Positions 31,399 to 39,017 of a stretch of 39,017 nucleotides of DNA are shown here, in pieces (positions within the stretch are counted from its first letter, which is position 1; the number at the start of each line of letters is the position of its first letter). The position numbers and the translations under genes are program-made. The notes under the pieces are model-generated. The model did no database searches. It saw only the letters and a program-made list of their open reading frames with translations, and was not told where the DNA came from. Origin of the DNA: Desulfurococcales archaeon (lineage in GTDB: Archaea; Thermoproteota; Thermoprotei_A; Sulfolobales; WAQK01); NCBI GenBank assembly GCA_027083135.1, contig JALWQH010000049.1, positions 1-39,017 on the forward strand, in the 5' to 3' direction.

Positions 31399-31400
31399 GC

Positions 31401-31739
31401 TTATCCACCCATGCCTAAGGCTCTCATCAGTAGAGCCTTCATGTCAACAGGTTTTCCAGGCGAGGCGGGTGTAGGTATGAGGAATACGAGTGGAGGGCGG
31501 GTTCGGGAGAGGAAGGGGGAGACCTTATCCATCACAGGCTCGGCTAGGACCCGGGCCACCAATATTAGCCCTACATCCTCCCTGGCAGTTAAGCGTTCAA
31601 GCTCTCCTACAAGATGCGAGCTATCCTCAACCTCTACGGACTCCGCTCCCAGCATTCTAAAGGATGTTACAAAATAGGGATCCCCTAGTACCATTACCCG
31701 CCTCACTATGCTCCTGCCCCAAGGCTTAGGATTCAGCAT
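31401..31739 (-). CDS. atpF: A/V-type ATP synthase subunit F
   Basis: 112 residues. The Rossmann-like core begins VMVLGDPYFVTSFRMLGAESVEV, then VGLILVARVLAE and PPLVFLIPTPASPGK, the pattern of the regulatory central-stalk subunit F. The frame starts at ATG 31739, probably leaderless from the AT-rich promoter just upstream; Met16 (31694) is the alternative and would give the usual family N-terminus. It is the first gene of the F-E-A-B-D-x-K operon. Confidence 0.9.
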   Translation of the reverse strand: MLNPKPWGRSIVRRVMVLGDPYFVTSFRMLGAESVEVEDSSHLVGELERLTAREDVGLILVARVLAEPVMDKVSPFLSRTRPPLVFLIPTPASPGKPVDMKALLMRALGMGG

Positions 31740-31747
31740 CCCATTTT

Positions 31748-31766
31748 AAACTTTAAGTTTTTATTA
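31748..31766. promoter_or_regulatory. Divergent promoter between atpF and atpI
   Basis: A symmetric AAACTT-T-AAGTTT (31748-31760) is followed by TTATTA. On the minus strand TAATAAAAACTTAAAG can serve atpF; on the plus strand TTTAAGTTTTTATTA can serve atpI (ATG 31811, preceded by GAGGGT). A single 71-base gap holds both promoters, so the two arms may be co-regulated. Confidence 0.5.
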
Positions 31767-31810
31767 CCCCGGTTCTACTACAGCCTGAACGCTGAGCGAG
31801 GGTAAACGTC

Positions 31811-33907
31811 ATGGCAGTGGGGCTTGTACCCGAGACTCTTAGACATGTAGTCATAGTATCGCCTAAAACAGTGTTCGGCAGGGTTCTCGCATCAATGTTG
31901 GAGCTAGGGATATTTCATCCCCTGGAGCCCTCAGTGAGCATGGGTGAACCTCTAGGGGAAGCTAAGCGCATATTATTTGAGGTTAACGAGTATGTGTCGA
32001 GGTTCGAGGAATATTATAGTGTGCTTGAAGTAGTTCCCCCCTCTATTGTTGGGCAGGAGAGGCTGGAGGTGGACGACTGGATTAAAGCTGGGCAGAAAGT
32101 CCTGGACGAGGCGGTGGGTATCGATAAGAGCCTTGAGTCGCTGAGCAGGATAGCATTAGAGTATAAGGCTAGGCTTCAGGAACTCGAAAGACAGGCATCT
32201 CTCATTGAACCTATATCATTCCTCGACGTAGATCTAGAGAAGCTGAGAAGCCTGAAGCACTTTATAGTATATGTTGCCAGGATCCCGCTACCCGTGGCTA
32301 AAGCTGTGGTAAAGGAGCTTGAAGGAGTGGAGGGAATTCTAACAGGCCTCAGGCAGCTCTCCGAGGAGGAGGCCTTGCTACTAGTTGTGGCTCCACGCTC
32401 GCTTGAAACAAGGGTTATGGCTGTGATGCAGAGCTATAGGGTCTCCTACCTAGAACTCCCTGAAGAAATGCCGAGTAATCCTGCAGAGGCCTATAAAAGC
32501 ATTAGAAGCGAGATAGAAAGGCTCCTGGAAGAGCAGCGAAAATTCAGAAACGAGGTCCGTAGATCCCTGCCCCGGTCATTCGAAATATACTATAAGCTTC
32601 TGACGCTTAGAGAAGCCTTCAGAATATACTCCTCTGCTAGAGCCATGAAGCTCTTCCTCATAGTTGAGGGCTATGTTCCTCAGAGGAGGCTTAAGGAATT
32701 CTTAGGCAAGGTCTCCGAGGCTGGCTCAGGCTCAGTACTGATTATCACTAGGAAAGAGGTTCACGGGCTTAGGGAGAAGCCGCCAACCTATGTTAAGATT
32801 CCATGGTACATGAAGCCTATACACATGATAACGGAGATGTATGGGGTTCCATCCCCCAAGGAGCTGGTGCCAACGATATTCATGGTAATAAGCTTCCCTA
32901 TAATATATGGGTTGATGTTTCCTGATGCAGGCCACGCATTATTACTGTTGATCGGGGGATGGTATTTCTATACTCATAGCAAGGGAAGCAGGTCTAGGAA
33001 AATCTTCGGCATGTTGGTTATCTACGTGGGTATAACATCCTTCATCACGGGGATCCTGGCAGCAGAGTTCTTCGGGCCGTGGAATCCTGTAAGCGAGGCT
33101 TTAACAAAGCTGTTTGGAGGGCACCCGCCCTATGCTTCGCCTGTGCATCCCCTAGCGGAGAAGATGATAGCAGGGGAGAAGATCACTGCGGCTGTTTCAG
33201 CCGAGGCGCAGGATCTATTGATGAATATAATGTTCCTCTCCCTAAGGATAGGCGCCATAATGCTTGTGCTTGGAACCCTCCTAGGGTTCCTCAACTCTCT
33301 TCTCGAGGAGAACTATGAGGAAGCCTTCTTAACTAGGCTTCCAAAAATGCTCATATTCTTCTTCGCTACAATGCCTTTCCTAGTAGCACCTACGATCAAC
33401 AAGGCTGCCATGTACATAGGAGTGGCCACAGGGCTAAGTCACACACATACGACGAGCATTGTGCCGGGGCTTGTTAGATGGGGGTATCTTATAGCCCTTC
33501 TAGCACTTATACTGGGAGAACCAATAATGAAGGCAGTCGAGGAGGGTGCCAAAGCATTTAAGACGGCTTTCTCCGACGCCTTCATGGAGGGTTTCGAAAC
33601 CCTACTAATGACGATAAGCAATACGGCATCATTCTTCAGGATCATGGGGTTAGAGCTAGCACACAGCGGCCTCATGTTCGGCTTCACGATCCTAGCATTA
33701 ATGGTGTATGGCGGGCCTGTAGGCGTGCTCTCAGCGGTAGCGATCTATATTATGGGTAACCTGCTGGTAGCAGGGCTTGAAGCCATAATAGTCTTCGCCC
33801 ACACGCTGAGGCTCCACTTCTACGAGTTCTTCAGCAAGTTCTATGAGGGGCAGGGAGTGAGATACGAGCCTGCAAGAACATGGATGCCCATAACGCTGAA
33901 AATGTAA
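31811..33907 (+). CDS. atpI: A/V-type ATP synthase subunit I (membrane stator, a subunit)
   Basis: 698 residues. The N-terminal half (about 1-330) is soluble with long coiled coils; the C-terminal half has about seven or eight membrane segments, including PTIFMVISFPIIYGLMFPDAGHALLLLIGGWYF, and a conserved segment NTASFFRIMGLELAHSGLMFGF with the arginine expected at the proton path. It is the stator facing the K ring. It lies on the opposite strand from all other ATP synthase genes: divergent from atpF and convergent with atpC. Confidence 0.95.
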   Translation: MAVGLVPETLRHVVIVSPKTVFGRVLASMLELGIFHPLEPSVSMGEPLGEAKRILFEVNEYVSRFEEYYSVLEVVPPSIVGQERLEVDDWIKAGQKVLDEAVGIDKSLESLSRIALEYKARLQELERQASLIEPISFLDVDLEKLRSLKHFIVYVARIPLPVAKAVVKELEGVEGILTGLRQLSEEEALLLVVAPRSLETRVMAVMQSYRVSYLELPEEMPSNPAEAYKSIRSEIERLLEEQRKFRNEVRRSLPRSFEIYYKLLTLREAFRIYSSARAMKLFLIVEGYVPQRRLKEFLGKVSEAGSGSVLIITRKEVHGLREKPPTYVKIPWYMKPIHMITEMYGVPSPKELVPTIFMVISFPIIYGLMFPDAGHALLLLIGGWYFYTHSKGSRSRKIFGMLVIYVGITSFITGILAAEFFGPWNPVSEALTKLFGGHPPYASPVHPLAEKMIAGEKITAAVSAEAQDLLMNIMFLSLRIGAIMLVLGTLLGFLNSLLEENYEEAFLTRLPKMLIFFFATMPFLVAPTINKAAMYIGVATGLSHTHTTSIVPGLVRWGYLIALLALILGEPIMKAVEEGAKAFKTAFSDAFMEGFETLLMTISNTASFFRIMGLELAHSGLMFGFTILALMVYGGPVGVLSAVAIYIMGNLLVAGLEAIIVFAHTLRLHFYEFFSKFYEGQGVRYEPARTWMPITLKM

Positions 33908-33924
33908 GGGTGAAAGGCTTTATT

Positions 33925-34959
33925 TTAAGCTATAACAATATAGCTGGATATTTCCTCGGGGGATAGTCCTCCCCTCTTCCCCGATATTATGCTTATCAGA
34001 TCCTCAGCCTCTATTCTGGATAGCTCTAGGCCTGCGACAAGATAGCCTGCATGGAACGGTATGCCGTCAACTATTGTGTTTGCCTCCCTCCATATACGGT
34101 GCCTAAGCATCCTCCTCAGGGCTCTTAATGTTTCCATGGGTGAACCCTCCTCTACTACTCCCCCATACTCAGTGTATTTTAAGAGGGCTGCAGCCTCCCC
34201 GAAGTCCGTGCTCTCAGCCATTTTCTGCAGTGTGTCTCTTGTCACCCTGCATTGCGGAAGCATTGAAGCCGCCTCGGCCATGATGTCATGTCCTACCCTA
34301 GCAATAATGCCGTGGAAAACAGTGTTAAGTGCTATTAGGTCTACTCTGGGGCACAGTATTCTCCATGAGAGCGTTCTACCATAGGTGTCAAGCTTACGCA
34401 TAATCGACAATATATTTGTGTATATATAGGCATCTACTGCTAGTTCGAAAAGCGTGATCGAGTTGCTGCTGGAGTAGGCTTCTAAGGCGTTCTTTAATGG
34501 CTTATAGAGAGGGGTTTTTTCAAGGTACTCCAGCATTCTTTGAGTAGATGGTGTGAGAACCAGCTCCTTCGACATTCTCTCTATTAATGGTGAGACGTCT
34601 TGGAGGGAGAATACCGTGGGTGAGGGTTTCTCGCCTCTAAGCAGATATCTGAGTGCTGCGATGATATCCTTCTTTACGACTAGGTACATGTATGCCTCGG
34701 CTATGGGTTTAACCTCGCGTGGAGAAGCTTTGACGAGCTTCTCCATGTCGTGGTATAGGGCCTTGTATACTGCATGCTCCGCCTCTATTGGAGTAGCGCT
34801 AGCTGATAGGAAGGGTGCTAGCCTAGTATCTCTTAGCAGTCTAAGAGCATCGCTCCACTGGGAGGCATGTATGAGTTCCCTAATAGTTTCAGGCCTAGCC
34901 AGCCTTGCCCTCAGCAAGTGTATTTTCGGTGCGGTATAGGCGTAGATGCTTGGCTTCAA
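33925..34959 (-). CDS. atpC: A/V-type ATP synthase subunit C
   Basis: 344 residues, mostly helical, with the family features: YAYTAPKIHLLRARLARPETIRELIHAS, then repeated helical thirds and the closing LVAGLELSRIEAEDLISIISGKRGGLSPEEI. Subunit C (V-ATPase d homologue) links the rotor shaft to the membrane ring. It overlaps AtpH by four bases. Its 3' end faces the 3' end of atpI 17 bases away. Confidence 0.9.
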   Translation of the reverse strand: MKPSIYAYTAPKIHLLRARLARPETIRELIHASQWSDALRLLRDTRLAPFLSASATPIEAEHAVYKALYHDMEKLVKASPREVKPIAEAYMYLVVKKDIIAALRYLLRGEKPSPTVFSLQDVSPLIERMSKELVLTPSTQRMLEYLEKTPLYKPLKNALEAYSSSNSITLFELAVDAYIYTNILSIMRKLDTYGRTLSWRILCPRVDLIALNTVFHGIIARVGHDIMAEAASMLPQCRVTRDTLQKMAESTDFGEAAALLKYTEYGGVVEEGSPMETLRALRRMLRHRIWREANTIVDGIPFHAGYLVAGLELSRIEAEDLISIISGKRGGLSPEEISSYIVIA

Positions 34960-35288
34960 GCCATAGCACCCTTGATCATTTGAAGCACTAGTTCCACGGC
35001 TTTCTCGAAATTCTGCTCTGCAGCCTTATCCGTGGCTTTCAGCCTGCTTTCCCCCTCTTCCCTTAGCTTCTCCCTGAGCTCCTCGAGGGCTTTTTCAAGC
35101 TCCCTCTTAATCTCTCCCTCCATGTCTGATGTAACCTCTTCTACGCTGCCTCTGATCTCGTCTGCGAGTTTTTCTGCAAGTCTCATTATCTCGGCTACTT
35201 CTTCCTGAGATGGCGTGGATATTCTCCCTGCATCCTCCTCTAGTTTCTGAATGGCCTTAAGCACCGCAGTAATCCTGCTTTCAGACAT
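34956..35288 (-). CDS. atpH: A/V-type ATP synthase subunit H (peripheral stalk coiled coil)
   Basis: 110 residues, one long charged coiled coil (EEVAEIMRLAEKLADEIRGSVEEVTSDMEGEIKRELEKALEELREKL). It fits subunit H/G, the partner of subunit E in the peripheral stalk. The assignment rests on composition and on its place directly before atpC. Start ATG 35288; stop overlaps the atpC start as ATGA. Confidence 0.85.
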   Translation of the reverse strand: MSESRITAVLKAIQKLEEDAGRISTPSQEEVAEIMRLAEKLADEIRGSVEEVTSDMEGEIKRELEKALEELREKLREEGESRLKATDKAAEQNFEKAVELVLQMIKGAMA

Positions 35289-35334
35289 GTCTTAAACCCC
35301 CTTATTCGCCGTCTTGAAGGGATGAGTAGCCGTA

Positions 35335-36156
35335 TTATTTCTTTTCGCCTCCCTCTATGAGCACCTTCCTGGCATGAATTATGAAGCCTGTGTGGCCGAT
35401 CATCCTTGTATGCGGCCTTACCCTCCCCTCCTCAACTATGTATTCGCGTAGCAGTATTTCTACAGCTCTTATATCAGTGAATCCTCCATGCTTCTTTAGT
35501 GCTGAGGCTGTTTTCTCCACTTGATTCACCGTAGGCTGGAATACTATTACTCTGCCTGAAGCTTTGAGGACGCTGTAGATGTGTCCAACAGTGTTCCAAG
35601 GGTCAGGCAGGTCGAGGAACACAGCGTCAACAGTGCTTTGAACAGGGAATCCTCTCCTTACATCATGTACTGCTAGTCGCACCCTGTTGAGGAGGCCTGC
35701 CATCATTAGATTAGACCTGGCGGTCTTAATCATATCCTCCCTGACGTCGAAGCCGTACACTATTCCATTATCACCTACAAGGTAGGCCAGCGTGAAGGTT
35801 AGGAAGCCTGAGCCTACTCCAGCCTCAACTACCCTTGATCCAGGCTTTACGCCGCTTAGCAGGATAATATAGCCTAGATCCTTCGGGTATATTACCTGGC
35901 TTCTCCTCCTAAATCCCAGCAGCATGAGATCCTCAGGCAGGGGGCGGAGAATATAGGCATACTGCCCTCCCCTCATCTCCACACGTGATCCGTAAGGTCT
36001 GCCTAGCACATCATCCATGCTTAGAACCCCCCTATCAGTCTGTAAGACTACTCCCCGCCTAGCTTCAACAATATATCTCCTCCTCTTATCGAGAATTACC
36101 AGAACCCTATCTCCAGGCATCACGATCTCAGGCTCGGTGCTGGTGTCCATCATCAT
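35335..36156 (-). CDS. trmI: tRNA (adenine-57/58-N1)-methyltransferase TrmI
   Basis: 273 residues. An N-terminal beta domain (MPGDRVLVILDKRRRYIVEARRGVVLQTDRGVL) precedes a Rossmann methyltransferase: SAM motif VVEAGVGSGFLTFTLAYLVG, acidic ribose site GFDVREDMIK, and the catalytic-side FLDLPDPWNTVGH. It makes N1-methyladenosine at 57/58 in the T loop. Three ATG codons in a row (36156, 36153, 36150) open the frame; GGTG upstream is best spaced for the last. It lies 46 bases downstream in transcription from nothing else visible, so it stands alone. Confidence 0.93.
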   Translation of the reverse strand: MMMDTSTEPEIVMPGDRVLVILDKRRRYIVEARRGVVLQTDRGVLSMDDVLGRPYGSRVEMRGGQYAYILRPLPEDLMLLGFRRRSQVIYPKDLGYIILLSGVKPGSRVVEAGVGSGFLTFTLAYLVGDNGIVYGFDVREDMIKTARSNLMMAGLLNRVRLAVHDVRRGFPVQSTVDAVFLDLPDPWNTVGHIYSVLKASGRVIVFQPTVNQVEKTASALKKHGGFTDIRAVEILLREYIVEEGRVRPHTRMIGHTGFIIHARKVLIEGGEKK

Positions 36157-36332
36157 GCACCATAATGGTCAGTAATACCAGCCATCCTCATCGCCTATCA
36201 GGGCTTACATCTTACAAGAATGCATAACATCCAAATTATAATATATGCTTCTTGAAGTCTCCTTCCATGCCTTTCCAAGCCTTATCCAAGAAAATATTAC
36301 TTTGAGTATTGTTTTCCAGCTTAGGGGGAGGT

Positions 36333-36794
36333 ATGGAGGCATACTTAATGTCGATTAGACCTAAGTTCGCTATGCAGATATTTAGAGGTGAGAAGCGGTT
36401 TGAGCTTAGGAGGCTTAGAGGCAGGGCAATACCTCCCCACTCACTTATAGTAGTTTATGCTTCAGGCAGGATAAGGGCAATTATAGGTGAGTTCAGGGTT
36501 GGACGCGTGATTATTGGAAGCCCCCGGAGTGTTTGGCGGGAGGCTACTAGTGTTCGGGGAGCAGGGCTCGATGAGGATGACTGGCCTTATATAAGGGGTA
36601 GTAGGAGGGCCATGGCTCTCGAAGTGCTTGACGCTAGGCTTTACTCTAGACCCATATCGCTTACAGAGCTTAGAAGCATATTTCCAGGCTGGAATCCTCC
36701 CATGAGCTTTAAACCCCTTCCTGAGGGAGACCCGTTATTCGAGATGGTTATTAAGAGGTTAAGGAAGGCTTCAGGTAAAAACCAGGTGAAGTAA
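36333..36794 (+). CDS. ASCH-domain (PUA-like) protein
   Basis: About 153 residues. The start of the ASCH fold is readable: LMSIRPKFAMQIFRGEKRFELRRLRGRAIPPHSLIVVYASGRIRAIIGEFRVG, with the GEK...ELR signature. ASCH proteins bind RNA or nucleotides; some cut or modify RNA. ATG 36333 follows GGGGGAGG very closely; ATG 36348 has GGAGG nine bases upstream and is equally plausible. TTG 36309 would add eight weak residues. The role is unknown; the next gene is a ribbon-helix-helix regulator on the other strand. Confidence 0.78.
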   Translation: MEAYLMSIRPKFAMQIFRGEKRFELRRLRGRAIPPHSLIVVYASGRIRAIIGEFRVGRVIIGSPRSVWREATSVRGAGLDEDDWPYIRGSRRAMALEVLDARLYSRPISLTELRSIFPGWNPPMSFKPLPEGDPLFEMVIKRLRKASGKNQVK

Positions 36795-36826
36795 TTTTAT
36801 TCCAGGTAGCTTATTCCACTTAGATG

Positions 36827-37033
36827 TTAATACATGTATTCCAGGCTGCTAAGCGCATGTCCTCTGATATGGTGTGGAACTGCGTGTTCACTCATCACCC
36901 ATAGCTCCTTTTTCAGCAGGTCTCTTACAGCTATTCTTATGACCTCGCTTCTAGAAGAATATCTTCCCAGCCGTACAAGCTCGTCTAACCCATCTATATA
37001 TGCTTCAGGCATCTTAACTGTTACGAGCTTCAT
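36827..37033 (-). CDS. Ribbon-helix-helix transcription regulator
   Basis: 68 residues: beta strand KLVTVKMPEAYIDGLDELV, then RYSSRSEVIRIAVRDLLKKEL, the helix pair that binds DNA as dimers. A 20-residue C-terminal tail with His residues (SEHAVPHHIRGHAL) is unusual for the bare domain and might be a ligand- or metal-binding tail; this is speculative. It is convergent with the ASCH gene and lies downstream of the ABC exporter genes on the same strand. Confidence 0.8.
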   Translation of the reverse strand: MKLVTVKMPEAYIDGLDELVRLGRYSSRSEVIRIAVRDLLKKELWVMSEHAVPHHIRGHALSSLEYMY

Positions 37034-37120
37034 TGATCCACCCGTAATGCCTGCTTTACCTCTCCTTTTATTTAAAAGAGTGTGGGGACACTAGAAGGTG
37101 ACACTCCTGCTAGGCTCCCG

Positions 37121-38416
37121 TCATCTCCCAAGAATGCTCTTCATCTTTGATTTAATTATGGAGGATAACCCCCTGTTTGATAGTAGAATCTCGCTTCCAA
37201 GCACATGTGTCAGGGCCTCGAAAGCAATGGCGATGTATACTCCATGAAGTATGAGGGAGAGCGTAGCATAGCCTACGTAAGCTCCGCTTAGATCCTTAGC
37301 TACAATGTATGGTAGTCCTAGTGGTATTGATGCTACTAGAATTTTGCCTATGGGGGATAGGGCATTGAAACTCGTGTAGAGGAGGCCAAAGCCAACTGCA
37401 AATAAAAGCATCCATATAATGCTCGCCAAGCTCTGACTACTCTTAACATTACTGCCTAATGCTCCCAGCACTGCTGCCAGCGTGTTAGCAAGCATCACTG
37501 CAGTGAGGAAGCTGATTAGAAGCCATGCCGCCCTCCAGGGGGAGAGATAGACTTCCACTAGACCTCCAGCCCCACCAAAACCACCTCTACCAGAAGACAA
37601 CATGTACATGTAGTATGCGAAGCCAACCATGTAGCTTATAGTAGCCAGGAGGCCTACGACAAGCGAGCCCAGCAGCTTGGATAAAGCTATGGATCTCCTG
37701 CTTAGAGGGAGGGAGAGAAGTGTTTCAAGCGTCTTTTCCTCCTTCTCCACGCCCATGCTCATCGCCGCCATCTGGGCTGCAAGCCCTATGGCTATCATAG
37801 GGGTGAAAGCAAATACAAACACCATTGCTGAAAGCATCTGAAGCTTCATGAGGCTTAAGTACTGGGATCCGGTCCACACCCTCATAACTGTTGAGACAGG
37901 CTGATCTAAGAAGCCTGGATTAACCCCCAGCCTTAAGGCTACAGAGGATCGCACTATCCCTGCAAACCCGTTGATCAGCCCCTCAATAGAGGAGAGCTTA
38001 GCCGTCGAGGCAAACCCCAGCTCCTTTACAATACTATAGATGAAGACTACTGCAGGCACACCATGCGATATGTTCTCCGAGAACCCATTGCTAATTACAA
38101 GTACCGCGTCTAAGCCCTCCCCCAACGCGTTTGCAGGGTTCTTCAAGGCAACGCTGCTTAACAGCTTTGTACTCCTAGTTCTATTGGAGAGGTAGTCATA
38201 CAGCATATGCGAGTATGCTCCATGGTCGAGGTCAATTACTCCCAGTCTTAGGGCCTTAGGGGCAGCTGACTCTGAAACCTGACGGGCACCCCACCCGGCA
38301 ACCTGCCCCATTAGGGCGAAGATTATAAGGGGCATTATTATGACGGACACAACTATATGTGGATCCCTAAGAGTATCCTTAATCTCCTTTACAGTGAGGC
38401 TGCTCAGCTCTCCCAC
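37121..38416 (-). CDS. ABC-2 type transporter permease
   Basis: 431 residues. One N-terminal membrane segment (IVVSVIIMPLIIFALMG) is followed by a large outer domain (about 45-190), then five to six membrane segments. The cytosolic EKEEKTLETLLSLPLSRRSIALSKLLGSLVVGLL is the typical ABC-2 motif (METLL...P). This is an exporter arrangement (NatB-like); the substrate (Na+, drug, lipid) is not evident. GTG 38416 overlaps the ATPase gene by 13 bases. Confidence 0.88.
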   Translation of the reverse strand: MGELSSLTVKEIKDTLRDPHIVVSVIIMPLIIFALMGQVAGWGARQVSESAAPKALRLGVIDLDHGAYSHMLYDYLSNRTRSTKLLSSVALKNPANALGEGLDAVLVISNGFSENISHGVPAVVFIYSIVKELGFASTAKLSSIEGLINGFAGIVRSSVALRLGVNPGFLDQPVSTVMRVWTGSQYLSLMKLQMLSAMVFVFAFTPMIAIGLAAQMAAMSMGVEKEEKTLETLLSLPLSRRSIALSKLLGSLVVGLLATISYMVGFAYYMYMLSSGRGGFGGAGGLVEVYLSPWRAAWLLISFLTAVMLANTLAAVLGALGSNVKSSQSLASIIWMLLFAVGFGLLYTSFNALSPIGKILVASIPLGLPYIVAKDLSGAYVGYATLSLILHGVYIAIAFEALTHVLGSEILLSNRGLSSIIKSKMKSILGR

Positions 38417-39017
38417 GGCTTCTCGCCCACAGCTCTTCTAAACACTTCTTCAAGGTTCCCAGCACCATACATCTCCTCCAGCTTCCTAGGAGGCCCTAAA
38501 GCCACTATTCTCCCCCTATGGATTATTGCTACACGATCACATAGGTATTCAACTTCAAGCATATTGTGGCTGCTAAGTATTATTGAGACTTCATAGCTGC
38601 GGGCATATTTCTTTATGATATCCCTTATCCTCATAGATCCTAGAACGTCTAGCCCTGATGTAGGCTCATCTAGGAGGGCTATCTTAGGCTTAACCATAAG
38701 CGTCCTAGCCAGCAGCAGCCTCCTCTTCATACCCTTACTATATTCTCTTACCTTCCGGTGAAGGGATCTGCCTAGCCCTGAGATCCTAGCTCCCTCTTCT
38801 GCAGCCTCTTCTGCAAGCCTTCTATCCCTCAAGTAGATGCGCGCCATAAAGACGAGGTACTCCCAACCTGTTAAGTTACGGTAAGCCCCGGCCTCTTCTG
38901 GTAGGTATGCTGTGTTTTTTCTTGCTTGTTGGGGGTTTTTCTGGGTGTCGTGGCCTGCTATGATTGCCTTGCCTCGGCTGGGTTTGAGGAGGGTTGCAAG
39001 TATTCTCAGGGTCGTTG
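38404..39017 (-). CDS. ABC exporter ATP-binding protein, truncated by the window edge
   Basis: The frame is open to the end of the window, and Met at 38847 is internal. The visible part begins just after the Walker A lysine (TTLRILATLLKPSRGKAIIAGHD), with the Q-loop region TAYLPEEAGAYRNLTGWEYLVF, signature YSKGMKRRLLLARTL, Walker B IALLDEPTSGLD and H-loop SSHNMLEVEYL. It matches the NatA/CcmA exporter subfamily and pairs with the ABC-2 permease. The signature reads YSKGMK rather than LSGGQ, which is common in this subfamily. Confidence 0.92.
   Translation of the reverse strand, partial: TTLRILATLLKPSRGKAIIAGHDTQKNPQQARKNTAYLPEEAGAYRNLTGWEYLVFMARIYLRDRRLAEEAAEEGARISGLGRSLHRKVREYSKGMKRRLLLARTLMVKPKIALLDEPTSGLDVLGSMRIRDIIKKYARSYEVSIILSSHNMLEVEYLCDRVAIIHRGRIVALGPPRKLEEMYGAGNLEEVFRRAVGEKPWES

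Noticed and set aside
36120-36200. C/D box sRNA overlapping the trmI start (GCGATGA, CTGA, ATGATGA, CTGA on the minus strand)
   Set aside because: Box spacing is irregular, box C is imperfect and there is no terminal stem; the ATGATGA is just the run of start codons.

Overview
The window is archaeal and comes from the Thermoproteota (Crenarchaeota), most likely a hyperthermophile of the Desulfurococcales type. The order is inferred from gene content and style. Supporting evidence: eukaryote-like translation factors (aIF1A, aIF2-beta, NMD3, RIO1, Pno1/Dim2); ribosomal proteins eL40 and eS26; an A/V-type ATP synthase; intron-bearing tRNA genes with encoded CCA; TATA-box promoters; frequent GTG and TTG starts; and tight 4-base start/stop overlaps. 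The Shine-Dalgarno sequence matches the archaeal 16S tail (AGGAGGTGAT).

Layout. (1) 0.3-9.5 kb, all on the minus strand, looks like a peptide-scavenging locus. It holds a secreted trypsin-like serine protease, a stalked membrane-anchored protein, an M20 peptidase, a peptide-binding protein and a DppBCDF-type ABC transporter. The binding protein appears to be circularly permuted: its C-terminal lobe comes before its N-terminal lobe. (2) 9.8-11.3 kb holds tRNA-Cys (intron, unusually long variable arm), a nucleotidyltransferase-like gene, an unknown gene and tRNA-Asn. (3) 11.3-14.9 kb is a minus-strand translation and ribosome-biogenesis cluster: aIF2-beta, DUF424, NMD3, aIF1A, RIO1, Pno1. RIO1 seems to start at a CTG. 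(4) 15-20.4 kb holds a ferritin-like protein, a tRNA methylthiotransferase, a ribbon-helix-helix regulator, tRNA-Met (intron), a methyltransferase, and a universal-stress-protein/DUF1646 transporter pair. (5) 20.5-24.8 kb holds tRNA-Trp with two introns, eL40, endonuclease IV, a CDP-alcohol phosphatidyltransferase, TrmY, eS26 and ProRS. (6) 24.8-35.3 kb holds the A/V-type ATP synthase: H-C, then I on the opposite strand, then F-E-A-B-D-(small coiled-coil subunit)-K. AtpA carries a 501-residue intein in its P-loop. (7) 35.3-39 kb holds TrmI, an ASCH-domain protein, a second ribbon-helix-helix regulator and an ABC-2 exporter cut by the window edge.

How the parts fit. The first 9.5 kb can be read as one route: extracellular proteolysis, peptide capture on a Thr-rich stalk, ATP-driven import, then hydrolysis by the M20 enzyme. 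The remainder is mostly core translation, tRNA modification and energy metabolism. The points most worth checking are the permuted binding protein, the non-ATG/GTG/TTG starts of rio1 and dppB, the two-intron tRNA-Trp, the long-armed tRNA-Cys, and the AtpA intein whose endonuclease has lost an acidic residue.
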